From assembly GCA_021732565.1 (NCBI GenBank), contig JAKFUT010000092.1, forward strand, positions 1 to 64,000: a stretch of 64,000 nucleotides of DNA, given 5' to 3'. The stretch is from Candidatus Obscuribacterales bacterium. GTDB taxonomy: Bacteria; Cyanobacteriota; Vampirovibrionia; Obscuribacterales; Obscuribacteraceae. A model generated the notes under the pieces. That model saw nothing but the letters and a program-made list of their open reading frames with translations. It was not told where the DNA came from and did not search any database. The position numbers and the translations under genes were made by a program. This document shows, one piece after another, positions 28,901-36,812 of this stretch. Position 1 is the stretch's first letter. Every line of letters starts with the position of its first letter.

Positions 28901-31900
28901 ACAACGGTTCCAGTATAGAATTTGCTGCTTCCGGTTTGCCGGCTTGCATTAAGTACCCGGACGGATCTGTTCGCAACGTCGATTATAACGACAAGGGTGA
29001 AGCCACTAGAGTCAGGCACCCTAATGGTGATACGTGGAACAGAATTTCCGAGAGAGAATGGCAAAAAGCCGGCACTAATGAAAAATGGCAAGGAACTCTT
29101 GTATTTAATCGCGATGGAAGCTACAAAGAAACCGCTGCCGGCAGTGAACGCGAGTACAGAGCAGATGGTTCAATTGAAGTTAGAGACCGTGACGGCCACC
29201 GCATCGAGAAGAAGAATAACGACGGTTCCTGGACTATTCGAAATGATAAGGATCAGATAACCGCTACCTGGGATGCGGCTGGAAAGTGGCGCCGATTCGA
29301 GTACGATGCGAACGGTCGTATGGTTAAGACTACCGACGCACAGGGAACTTGGAGCACCACCGATGGTACAACCTGGTCTCACGACAAACTTGGCAAGCGG
29401 GAACAACTCAGTTTCAATCTGACACAAGACGGTGTGCTTCGCATGGAGTCGCCGGACGGCAAAGCGATCACCCGAAATACCGATGGTTCCTCAATTGAAA
29501 CCGACAAATCGGGCAAAATACTTAAGCAAATTGCTGCTAACGGAAAAGAACGAACCTTCGAATACGATAGAGACGGTCGACTGAATAAAGTAGTTCAGCC
29601 AGACAATTCTGTCCTTGTCACCAGTGATGGTGGCAAGACATGGACTAAACAAGGCGATGAGAGCGGGTCCAAATATTCCGTTGAAATGATCGGCGCTGGT
29701 GGATTTGCCGTCACCAACACTCAAACCGGCGAACGCATCGAATCCTTCTCAACCGGACGCGTACTAACAACCGACCGATCAAAGCGTGCCGCGGTTGATG
29801 TGAAACCCGACGGTAGTTATACCAAGTGGACTTATGGCGAAGGGCGCGTACCACAGTCCACCGAGAGAGGCCTTGCCGACGGGACCATTCTTTGGGCAAA
29901 TGACAAAGGTCAGATCGTTAAGACAAAGACGCGCGACGTCGTCAGAGAGTTCGCCTACGATGACAAAGGCAAGCTCAACTATGTGAAGGGACCGGACGGT
30001 ACCGAATGGCGTTGCCGAGACGGCCAGCGGTGGTTTCGCAGTGGTTCTAATGTTGCCTGGATCGGCGAATTAGGCGTCACCCCCGATGGTGACTTTATCT
30101 GCAACGATAAGGAAAAAGGAGAGAGTAGTCTCTATAAACGAGACGGCAGTGTATTAGTTCAGACTACCGAACCTCAGACCGCGCGGTTCTATAATGTAGA
30201 AGGCCGGGTAGTCGAAACGCGTGACTTTGCCGGAAAGCTAAAACAGTACGGTTATGATTCAACCGGTAAATTAAACCGCTTTGTCGAATACGAAGGAAAT
30301 CCGCCGGCTGCAAAAGTTTGGACTTCGACCGACGGAGAAAATTGGACTTCGGGCAATCAAAAAATGAAGGTCCGCCTCTCTGTCGACTCCGTCGGCACCC
30401 TTTCCCGGAGCGACTCTGCCACCGGCCGAGCGATTGTGGAAAGGTTAAAGGAAGCGCCCATCCGTATCAACCCGGAGACCACCGGTGCAACTGCTGAAGC
30501 AATTCGAAAGGCGTTATATCCCGGACAGAGAGTTATAGATGCCGTCGACAATCCCACCGGCAACAGATACGTTGATACGGCCATTGACGTGCTTGCTTGG
30601 ACCAACCCGCTCTTTTATGTGCAACGAGAAGCGGTTCGCTCAACCACGAAAGTCTATCAAAATCTCGCCAAAGACTGGCAGTACATAGAAAACGCCCTCA
30701 AGAATCTGTCCGAACCGGAACGGGAAGCTCTAAAAGCGGATTACAAACGCCGATTCGGCGTGGAACTGGAAGCAGAGCTGAATACTTTCAAATCGGAAGC
30801 AGAATGCGAGAAAACGCTTAATGCTCTCAAACGCAAAGACGGAGAGCCGGACTATGCCGGAAACATTCATGCTGCTATAACGGAGCTGAATCAATCTTTC
30901 TTCGGCCGGTCGAGAACCAATTGCGAAAAGGACATAAGAGACACGATTTCGCGCTTGAGTTCAAATCAAATTGCCAAGCTCGAGGAGGAGTATCGCAGGC
31001 GTTATGGCGTTTCTCTCGAGCAGGCTTTATTGCGTGGAGATTTGTCGTCCTTTTCGAAGGAAGCTTTGAAAATTCAGCTGAAAGGCACCGATGAAATACG
31101 CAAGAATCCGGACCTCACGCTAGAGCTTGCTGACTTGGCGATAAAGAACCGTAGTGTGGAATTGTTCGAAGAAGCCTTCCGCAGTGCTTCGCCGGCAGCT
31201 CGAGCCAAGTTCAAGGAACAGAATGGCGAGCAACGACTCAAGAATGCTTTTGAAGGTCATTGGTATAACGCGCTCTTACTTGCCCATCCATTGTTGCAAC
31301 TGACCGCCAATGCCCTTGATGTGAATACCAATATTACTGACACCGATTTGCGTCATGTGATGGATTATGCTCAATACGGAAAATTGTCGACCGCCACTCA
31401 GGTGCGCGATAACACCTCCTGGTTGGGCGACAATGAGAAGGCAATTGAGTCTTCGCTTCACAATATGAGCGAGGAAGAGCGCAAGCACTACATGATCGGG
31501 CAAGCGCTTGTTCGCGGAGACGAGGACAAAGACATCGTTCGACGTTTTCCCGACTTCGACAAGATGCCGGATGCGGATAAGCAGAAGGCTCGCGACTTTT
31601 ACAACACGTTGCACAATGCACTTGATCGCGCAGCCGGAATCTGGTTCTCGAGACAATCCCAACAGGCGGAAATGGCTAAGTGGGAGGACATGATTTCGCA
31701 AAAAGGCGGCGGCATCATTTCCAAGATAGCCGATCACGTTGGCATGATTTACAACTCGGGCGACCAGAAAGTCATTCACGACATCGAGAAGATAAGCAAA
31801 GCAGACTGGGAAGCATTGCACAAATTGCCCGCTGCAGAGCGCGCCGAGAAACTCGCGGCCCTTGAGCAATTGATTACAAGCTTCAAGGGTGCGGCATTCG

Positions 31901-34900
31901 CTGAGAGATGCATGGGTCTGCTTCGCGAGAAATTAGCGGCGACCAGCTACGAAGATGCGCAAAAAGTCGGAAGGCGGACGGTGCTTCAAACACTGACGGA
32001 TAATGATCACTGGTATGGCAATAACAAAGAATATGTCTATGAAGCGATTGAAAATATGCCAGCGGCGGAAAGGGCGAAATATTACGATGCCAACGATACA
32101 ACTTATCGAGATCAACTAAACAGAGAATTAGAGAAATTCCTTGGCAAAGGAGCGACTCTAGACTCGGCTCTGGCGATGCTGGCACGGGGGTCCAAAGATA
32201 AAGCTCCAGTAATGGACCCTCTGGATAAGCTAAATCTGCGCATTTTGCAGAACGATGAACAGCGCCGCTACGTTAACGCCGGGCAAGCAGCATTAACTGG
32301 ACCTGGTGGAACGGTTTCTCTATTGACCGGTGATCGCTCTGTCCAAATGGCGGGTCAAGCAAGCGGACTTCTGACCAACTACCCTGCCGATGCCGTACGA
32401 GACCTCGCGGAACTCTTCAAAAAAGATCCGGAGTCTTATCGAACGTTTAAAGCGAAGTATGACAGTGATTCTGAATACCGAGGAAAATTCCTGGCTGCCG
32501 CGCGATCTTTGTATCCTCTTCAACTGCAGTTCGACCGATATATAAAGCCTCTCATCGAAAAAGGTGAATTGAAACCGGAGATCTTAGCGGGGTTGCGTGT
32601 CGGAATACTTTCAGATGACGATGCCGGATTCATGAAAGATTTCGCCGGAATGTCGGCAGCTGACCGCAACGCTCTTCTTCAAGATGAAAACCGCTTGAAC
32701 GTCGCTTTCAGCGCGTTAAGCGGCAGGGAAAGAGAGGTGGCAACCAATCTGCTGCGCCAGGGCAAGGCTAATCCGGAGGATCTTGCAAGGGCCTGCGTGA
32801 TCGGATTTGGCACCAGGAAAGAGGAAGTAATTCAAGCCTGGAAAGATCTAAAACCGGAAGAAAGAGAAGCGGCCAAACTGGCCTATGCGCGTAAATATGG
32901 ATCAGATATTAGTTTGGATTTACGAGGCAAAATTGGAGCTGACGAGGCCGAAGACATTCTCGATCGCCAGGGAAGCCCCGAGGAGCGACTCGATCGGATT
33001 CTGCAGCGCTATTACCGTAGTTATGACGGAATCGGCAAATATTTCGTAGATACTTTTTGGGATGGAACCGGTCATCAGAGCCGGGATATGACAAACCAGC
33101 TAGTTGCCATGCAGGCGGAGTACAGCTCCGTGTTTGAACGCATGAAAGACACGCCGGAATTCAAAGAAAAGATGGAAGCGCTGGTAAAGGCACTCAAGGA
33201 TTTCAAAGAATCAAAAGAGCAAATGGCCGATGCGGTTGTCGATGCTCTAATTGCGGTGGCAGCTGTCGGTGGAGCTTTCTTCACGGGCGGGGCAAGTCTC
33301 AGCTTGCTGGCCGTTACTGCCATCGCCGGTGCGGCATTAAAAGTTGCCGTGAAGGCCGGAATCATGGGCGCCGATTACAATTGGAATAGTGCCCAACCAC
33401 TGATTGATGCATTAACTGGAGCTTTTGATGCTGCCACAAGCTTCATCGGACCGGGAGAGATTGCCGCACTTTGCCGCATGGGCGAACAAGCAGCTGCCAA
33501 AACAGCCAAAGCGGCAATAACACAGGTAGGCAAAGCGGTATTGAGAGACGGCGCAGAAAAAGCAATTGAAAAAGAACTGGCCGCCATGATGCGCAATGCC
33601 CTGGCTACCGGCTCAAAACATCTCGATGAAAAGGCGCTGGAAGCTCTGGCAATGAGAGCCGTAAAGGAAGGAGACGCCGCGGCGGTAAAGGCGCTGACGC
33701 AAGCTCTAAAGACTAATCTTGAGTCTACTCTCAAAACGGAAATGCAAAGCGTCTTGAAGAATCTAGCTAGAGAATATCTCTTGATCATGTCTTCCGGTGC
33801 ATTAGGCGGTGGCGTGTCGGGCACCGTACGCGGTATGGCAGAGTGGGATCCGAACCTCAGCGTGTCAGATAATCTTCAGCGTGTCGCCACCACCGGTGCG
33901 ATGTCGGCCGGTATTGGAGCTGGTGCCGCTGGTGCGTTCACCACCGTCTTCAAAGTCGGCGGTGCAGCCTGGCGTACAGGCAGAGGATTATTCAAAGCCG
34001 CCCCTCACGGGGAAGGTGGCGCGGTACATGTTCACCCTGAAGGCGGGCATGGTCCGGGTCACGGACCCGGAGAGGGCGGGCACGCTCCGGCGGAAGGAGC
34101 CGCTGTAAGGCCGGCTGAAGGCGTCAGACCGCATCCTGATGCACATCCGCTGCAACCTGGCGATGCAAAGTTGCCGCGCCCGGCCGAAGTCCACGGACCG
34201 GTTCAGGCGGAAGCTGTTCGTCCGACCAATGATTTTGCCAACGGGCACCAGATGAAAGAGCGAATTCCCGATGGTTTCACCAATGCCGGTGCGGGAACCG
34301 AAGTGCATCCGTCAGGCAAGTTTGACGCGCCCAGGGCCGCGGTTGTAGTCGATCGCAAGGCAGATCAAGTATTGCGCAATACTGTCAACGAAGCTCGCCA
34401 GCATTTGGAAGAGTTGACGCGCCAACGTGGACCATTGACACCGCAACAAAAGATGGAAGCCTTAACCGAGTTTGTGCGCAGCAAGTTTCCGAAAAGCGGT
34501 TCTGGAGGCCAGGACGCCAACAGGCTATTCGCTGATATGTATGCCACTTTCATGGCTGAAAACGCCGGCAAGCGTGTTCCTCTAGGTGAGTTCATCAAAG
34601 GTGGCATGGGCGGCTGCTCAGAGCAGGCATTGCTTCTTAAAGTCTTAGCCGATGATCTTGGCGTGCACGGAGTGACGCTTGTACGAGGAAACGGCACCGG
34701 AACTGGTGCGTCTATCAATCATGTGTGGGCCACCCTCGATCAAGGTGGAGGTAAGCCAGCGCTGGTATTTGATCCAAGGCAAAATACAATTGGCCGGCCA
34801 TACTCAGACATGCCCGGGCGTTACACACCAGGGGCTGATATGTCTACGCCACGCCTCAAGCCGGATCATACTGCCACCGCAGGTGAAGCGGGCGGCTGGC

Positions 34901-36405
34901 GAGTCGTTCGTGAAACCCCCGACGGAAAGGTGGTGGTTCAGCATGACGGAGCCCGCGTTCTTAGCCGCGAGCAAGCGTCTGCACTGGTTGAACTGAATCC
35001 GCAAATTAGAGAACAGGGTCTGAAGGTCGGGCAGGAATATCGCATCAGAAAACCGGATGGAACCGTTGAAGGCGGCTGGAAGGTTCAAGGTATTAGCGAG
35101 TCGGGCGAAGTCGTCCTGGTAAAACAAAACGCCGTCGAGATGACGGTACCAAAGAGCCAGCTTCGTCGCCTTAATCCTGAGTTGTCCGCACATACTCCGA
35201 CTGCTGAGGAAACGGCGTTGTTGCTCAAGAACGCCAAAAATCTGGACGAACTAAATGATGCTGCGCTGCACGCTCTAAGTCATCCCGACGACCCTAAGGT
35301 GAAGGCAGCGCTTCAAGAGCGCCTTGAACGAGAGCTTAAGGACCCGGCCGGGAAAATTTCCGCTCACGATTTAGCAGGAATAATGGATGATTTCAACATC
35401 AAACCAAACGCTGAAATGCAGGCCGCGTTGAAGAAGAGAGTGATAAGTGAGATTGGAAATTCTCCTGAGCTATTTCACCCGGACAAACTGCATCAACTTA
35501 ATCAAGCCCTCGAGAAGCTTGGATTGAAGTCTGATAAGGAAGTGGGTGAAGCTCTGGTGAAACGCTTCGCTAATGAAATTGAGCATAATGCCGCTTTGTT
35601 CCATGGTGATAATTTAGACACCATGCGGTCGTTGATGATGCAGATGAAGCTTCATGAACAACACGTCGTTCGCGAAGCATTAGAGCGGCGGATTGCTGCT
35701 GAGTTCGCGAATAATCCCGACTTGTTTCGCGGCGGGAACTTCGATTCATTACGGGGCTTGCTCAAGGAGGCGAACCTGGAGCAATCGACAGTCGTGAAAA
35801 ACGCGTTAAGAGACAGGGTCGCCCATGAAATGCGAACCGGTGATCTCGCTGATGTGTTGTCTACAGGGCGCATGAAGGACCTCTGTAAGCAATTGGGACT
35901 CAATAATGAACCGGTCATTAAAGACGCTCTTTGGAACAGGGTAAGAACGGAGCTAGGTGACAACCCCGGTTCCAAGACCGAGCTGCTTGGTCGCTTGAAG
36001 AATGCGGCTGAGCAATTTGATGAGCCCAGGGCGTTCAACCAGGTCCGTTATTATGAGATGTTCGACACGGTTTCGGATTTTGAGTGGATCGTGAAGCTCA
36101 ACGATAAAAGCCTTGGCGACTTGAATCAGATCGGTCGCCTGAAAGGCCAGACTAGAATGGGAATGTCGCCACACCACTTTGAAGACACTTTCCTGAGACC
36201 GTTTGGTTTCCGAGGAAAAGAAGTCGGCAGAGGAAAGCACAACCAGGGTATCTTCGGGCCCGCTGGACAGCTCACGGTAGATGGCATACCAATTGGATAT
36301 GCAATCAGGCACGGTGGCAATGAACCGGATAGCGTAAAAGCGGCCTATCAAAGAGAGTTCCTCAAAGCGCTGGAAACGGCTATATTGAGAGGTGATCATA
36401 AGTAA
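25972..36405 (+). CDS. Giant RHS-like polymorphic-effector-type protein with transglutaminase-like and C-terminal HicA-like domains
   Basis: 3477 residues from ATG 25972 (TGGAG 6 nt upstream; an in-frame TTG at 25927 is weaker). In order: an acidic N-terminus without signal peptide (1-95); about 14 YD/RHS-like repeats with 'DGkxW' inserts (about 95-1485); a long charged helical region with annexin-like xxYxxxYGxxLxxxL patterns (about 1490-2420); hydrophobic Gly/Ala segments (about 2420-2470 and 2605-2680); a His/Gly/Pro linker (about 2680-2755). Next come a transglutaminase-like domain (about 2790-2970) with Cys2882, His2917 and Asp2934, a small beta region, about five helical repeats of about 45 residues (about 3090-3340), and a C-terminal domain (about 3390-3477) with GRGKHN and IRHGG. 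The architecture fits a contact-dependent or secreted effector. A HicB-like gene follows at 29 nt, as an immunity gene would. The secretion route is unknown. Confidence 0.85.
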   Translation: MSDDLTSTDLPYDFGYEDADDDDGQPASLPDLVPGLLDDAAALRHLIARVPVGGALGGTNYLDAFRDLLKSAGDTLPEEEEQPQEDEDPGEEKSTETRPDGTIVTTYENNSTFEQRKDGSSISRNKDGRIVSIRTATGDVMSFGYDKDGKINSFRTADGIWTSDDGKTWKHSNLMLGQSHPDWKGTLNLSKEGVLERTDEKQETIHSLRLDGTWTLKDKNNRILQELSGDGTNTRNAYSEAGTLTSKLEQKRDGLITVTDSNGKLTEVYPINGSFRQIERSPEGKVTGIQMSNGTRWESTDGKTFKHPNGETITGQPELTTDGSVQFKQSDGKILRLNRDDSRELLQGSKLLEKTNADGTRIVFDESGRVQRTVAPNGQIRVFGYTGNRLTSVQDPDGTIRWASSDGKAWTKAGTREAVNEERSVSADGIYTSVRADKSSLSVRPDGSSVSKDASSRVMSVTDKLGRTTTFGYDTAGKLNNVKYPDGKELSTTDGKTWKNKETEQTVEIELSVSINGTLTEKSEHPEKTVVRELDGSRQVTDRNGTRRLEPRNDGSTVITDPAGRVTQVLNGDGTAKYYRYNSGGRVVEVSEGIAKDLNDRENITWTKTLTTADGTTWKSHDGKEEWRGQVFVGRDGSEQRKAQDGTVTRAASDGAIVSTNKDGLVTFVRCTGGREIHAEYTDGKLTKFKNGNSEWTTTDGGKTWKSGNETFEGGIRLLADGTIETTTNDRVYQYRPNHGQVVSDKSGKVLQRLLIGETPVEYSYETNGRIKEQTETLADRTRVTKDGSGNIVRVSLPNGEWRQFERGADGRVVAIRESNGTAFTSVDGRSFRLQGTDNVFTGRLEISPSGAYNFHTVDGTRLERGLDGAIRVFDGDGKLRSLTSADRRHVAYDETGRVTETIDPNGNHRKYAYKENLLVSITEPNGAVFSSVDGKAWKQVGGPRSAESERNGTYALDKEGNLTFTRADNRRFVHGNNGSSIEFAASGLPACIKYPDGSVRNVDYNDKGEATRVRHPNGDTWNRISEREWQKAGTNEKWQGTLVFNRDGSYKETAAGSEREYRADGSIEVRDRDGHRIEKKNNDGSWTIRNDKDQITATWDAAGKWRRFEYDANGRMVKTTDAQGTWSTTDGTTWSHDKLGKREQLSFNLTQDGVLRMESPDGKAITRNTDGSSIETDKSGKILKQIAANGKERTFEYDRDGRLNKVVQPDNSVLVTSDGGKTWTKQGDESGSKYSVEMIGAGGFAVTNTQTGERIESFSTGRVLTTDRSKRAAVDVKPDGSYTKWTYGEGRVPQSTERGLADGTILWANDKGQIVKTKTRDVVREFAYDDKGKLNYVKGPDGTEWRCRDGQRWFRSGSNVAWIGELGVTPDGDFICNDKEKGESSLYKRDGSVLVQTTEPQTARFYNVEGRVVETRDFAGKLKQYGYDSTGKLNRFVEYEGNPPAAKVWTSTDGENWTSGNQKMKVRLSVDSVGTLSRSDSATGRAIVERLKEAPIRINPETTGATAEAIRKALYPGQRVIDAVDNPTGNRYVDTAIDVLAWTNPLFYVQREAVRSTTKVYQNLAKDWQYIENALKNLSEPEREALKADYKRRFGVELEAELNTFKSEAECEKTLNALKRKDGEPDYAGNIHAAITELNQSFFGRSRTNCEKDIRDTISRLSSNQIAKLEEEYRRRYGVSLEQALLRGDLSSFSKEALKIQLKGTDEIRKNPDLTLELADLAIKNRSVELFEEAFRSASPAARAKFKEQNGEQRLKNAFEGHWYNALLLAHPLLQLTANALDVNTNITDTDLRHVMDYAQYGKLSTATQVRDNTSWLGDNEKAIESSLHNMSEEERKHYMIGQALVRGDEDKDIVRRFPDFDKMPDADKQKARDFYNTLHNALDRAAGIWFSRQSQQAEMAKWEDMISQKGGGIISKIADHVGMIYNSGDQKVIHDIEKISKADWEALHKLPAAERAEKLAALEQLITSFKGAAFAERCMGLLREKLAATSYEDAQKVGRRTVLQTLTDNDHWYGNNKEYVYEAIENMPAAERAKYYDANDTTYRDQLNRELEKFLGKGATLDSALAMLARGSKDKAPVMDPLDKLNLRILQNDEQRRYVNAGQAALTGPGGTVSLLTGDRSVQMAGQASGLLTNYPADAVRDLAELFKKDPESYRTFKAKYDSDSEYRGKFLAAARSLYPLQLQFDRYIKPLIEKGELKPEILAGLRVGILSDDDAGFMKDFAGMSAADRNALLQDENRLNVAFSALSGREREVATNLLRQGKANPEDLARACVIGFGTRKEEVIQAWKDLKPEEREAAKLAYARKYGSDISLDLRGKIGADEAEDILDRQGSPEERLDRILQRYYRSYDGIGKYFVDTFWDGTGHQSRDMTNQLVAMQAEYSSVFERMKDTPEFKEKMEALVKALKDFKESKEQMADAVVDALIAVAAVGGAFFTGGASLSLLAVTAIAGAALKVAVKAGIMGADYNWNSAQPLIDALTGAFDAATSFIGPGEIAALCRMGEQAAAKTAKAAITQVGKAVLRDGAEKAIEKELAAMMRNALATGSKHLDEKALEALAMRAVKEGDAAAVKALTQALKTNLESTLKTEMQSVLKNLAREYLLIMSSGALGGGVSGTVRGMAEWDPNLSVSDNLQRVATTGAMSAGIGAGAAGAFTTVFKVGGAAWRTGRGLFKAAPHGEGGAVHVHPEGGHGPGHGPGEGGHAPAEGAAVRPAEGVRPHPDAHPLQPGDAKLPRPAEVHGPVQAEAVRPTNDFANGHQMKERIPDGFTNAGAGTEVHPSGKFDAPRAAVVVDRKADQVLRNTVNEARQHLEELTRQRGPLTPQQKMEALTEFVRSKFPKSGSGGQDANRLFADMYATFMAENAGKRVPLGEFIKGGMGGCSEQALLLKVLADDLGVHGVTLVRGNGTGTGASINHVWATLDQGGGKPALVFDPRQNTIGRPYSDMPGRYTPGADMSTPRLKPDHTATAGEAGGWRVVRETPDGKVVVQHDGARVLSREQASALVELNPQIREQGLKVGQEYRIRKPDGTVEGGWKVQGISESGEVVLVKQNAVEMTVPKSQLRRLNPELSAHTPTAEETALLLKNAKNLDELNDAALHALSHPDDPKVKAALQERLERELKDPAGKISAHDLAGIMDDFNIKPNAEMQAALKKRVISEIGNSPELFHPDKLHQLNQALEKLGLKSDKEVGEALVKRFANEIEHNAALFHGDNLDTMRSLMMQMKLHEQHVVREALERRIAAEFANNPDLFRGGNFDSLRGLLKEANLEQSTVVKNALRDRVAHEMRTGDLADVLSTGRMKDLCKQLGLNNEPVIKDALWNRVRTELGDNPGSKTELLGRLKNAAEQFDEPRAFNQVRYYEMFDTVSDFEWIVKLNDKSLGDLNQIGRLKGQTRMGMSPHHFEDTFLRPFGFRGKEVGRGKHNQGIFGPAGQLTVDGIPIGYAIRHGGNEPDSVKAAYQREFLKALETAILRGDHK
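26254..30420 (+). repeat. About 14 coding repeats of about 100 aa (YD/RHS-like core plus 'DGkxW' insert)
   Basis: Each unit carries a YD-like core (for example FGYDKDGKINSF, FEYDANGRMVKT, FEYDRDGRLNKV), then a proline/asparagine-glycine turn, then a tryptophan motif of the form (S/T)(S/T)DGxxW(K/T). Examples are TSDDGKTWKH, ASSDGKAWTK, STTDGKTWKN, SSVDGKAWKQ, STTDGTTWSH, VTSDGGKTWTK and TSTDGENWTS. Canonical YD repeats are about 20 residues and lack the tryptophan insert. The spacing here is about 100 residues. Confidence 0.85.
35240..35990 (+). repeat. Helical tandem repeats of about 45 aa near the C-terminus of the giant protein
   Basis: About five units with the pattern ALxxRxxxEhxxxxxhhxxxxhxxLxxhhxxhxh. 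Examples run from ALKKRVISEIGN, ALVKRFANEIEH, ALERRIAAEFAN, ALRDRVAHEMRT and ALWNRVRTELGD. They sit between the transglutaminase-like domain and the C-terminal domain and may form an alpha-solenoid spacer. Confidence 0.7.
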
Positions 36406-36434
36406 GTGGCGAAGACCGAACTTGGGAGGAAAGA

Positions 36435-36773
36435 ATGACAAAAGGTCGCATAGAACGAACAGCTATTTGCTACTTCGATAAAGAGGATGACTGTTTCGTG
36501 ATCAAGTCGCCTCTGGCATTTATCTGCGCCACAGGCGAGAACGCAGAACAAGCCCGAGCACATTTCAGTAAAGAGCTTGAGGCTTGCGGGGTCTCACCGG
36601 ATGCCGAGCAACGAATTGCCGAGGTTGTATTATCGTCGGCCGACGATCAGATACATCCGTTGGCAGCCACCTACTTGAATAAACTGGCGCGAGAATTGGG
36701 ATGCACGCGTGGGCAGGCTATTGAATATCTTGTACTTTTTCATCAAGTAGCCGAGCTTCCTGAGAATAAATAG
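36435..36773 (+). CDS. HicB-like / ribbon-helix-helix protein, candidate immunity partner of the giant protein
   Basis: 112 residues from ATG 36435 with GGGAGGA at good spacing. The N-terminal half (AICYFDKEDDCFVIKSPLAF, then a helix NAEQARAHFSKELEACG) follows the HicB antitoxin pattern of a degenerate RNase-H-like strand-strand-helix fold. The C-terminal half (YLNKLARELGCTRGQAIEYLVL) looks like a ribbon-helix-helix DNA-binding segment, a common HicB partner domain. It starts 29 nt after the giant gene stop, so the two are very likely co-transcribed. No separate hicA gene flanks it; the only candidate HicA is the C-terminus of the giant protein. It could instead be a regulator of the locus. 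Confidence 0.75.
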   Translation: MTKGRIERTAICYFDKEDDCFVIKSPLAFICATGENAEQARAHFSKELEACGVSPDAEQRIAEVVLSSADDQIHPLAATYLNKLARELGCTRGQAIEYLVLFHQVAELPENK

Positions 36774-36812
36774 CGAGCTCGTGCATTTCTGCGACGAACA
36801 ACTTCGTTGCAT

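Noticed and set aside
31276-31869. 197-codon minus-strand frame inside the giant gene
   Set aside because: Antisense to a continuous 3477-codon gene; no start signal or family.
36435-36773. Ordinary stand-alone HicAB toxin-antitoxin locus
   Set aside because: No separate small hicA gene is adjacent on either side; the only HicA-like sequence is the C-terminus of the upstream giant protein.
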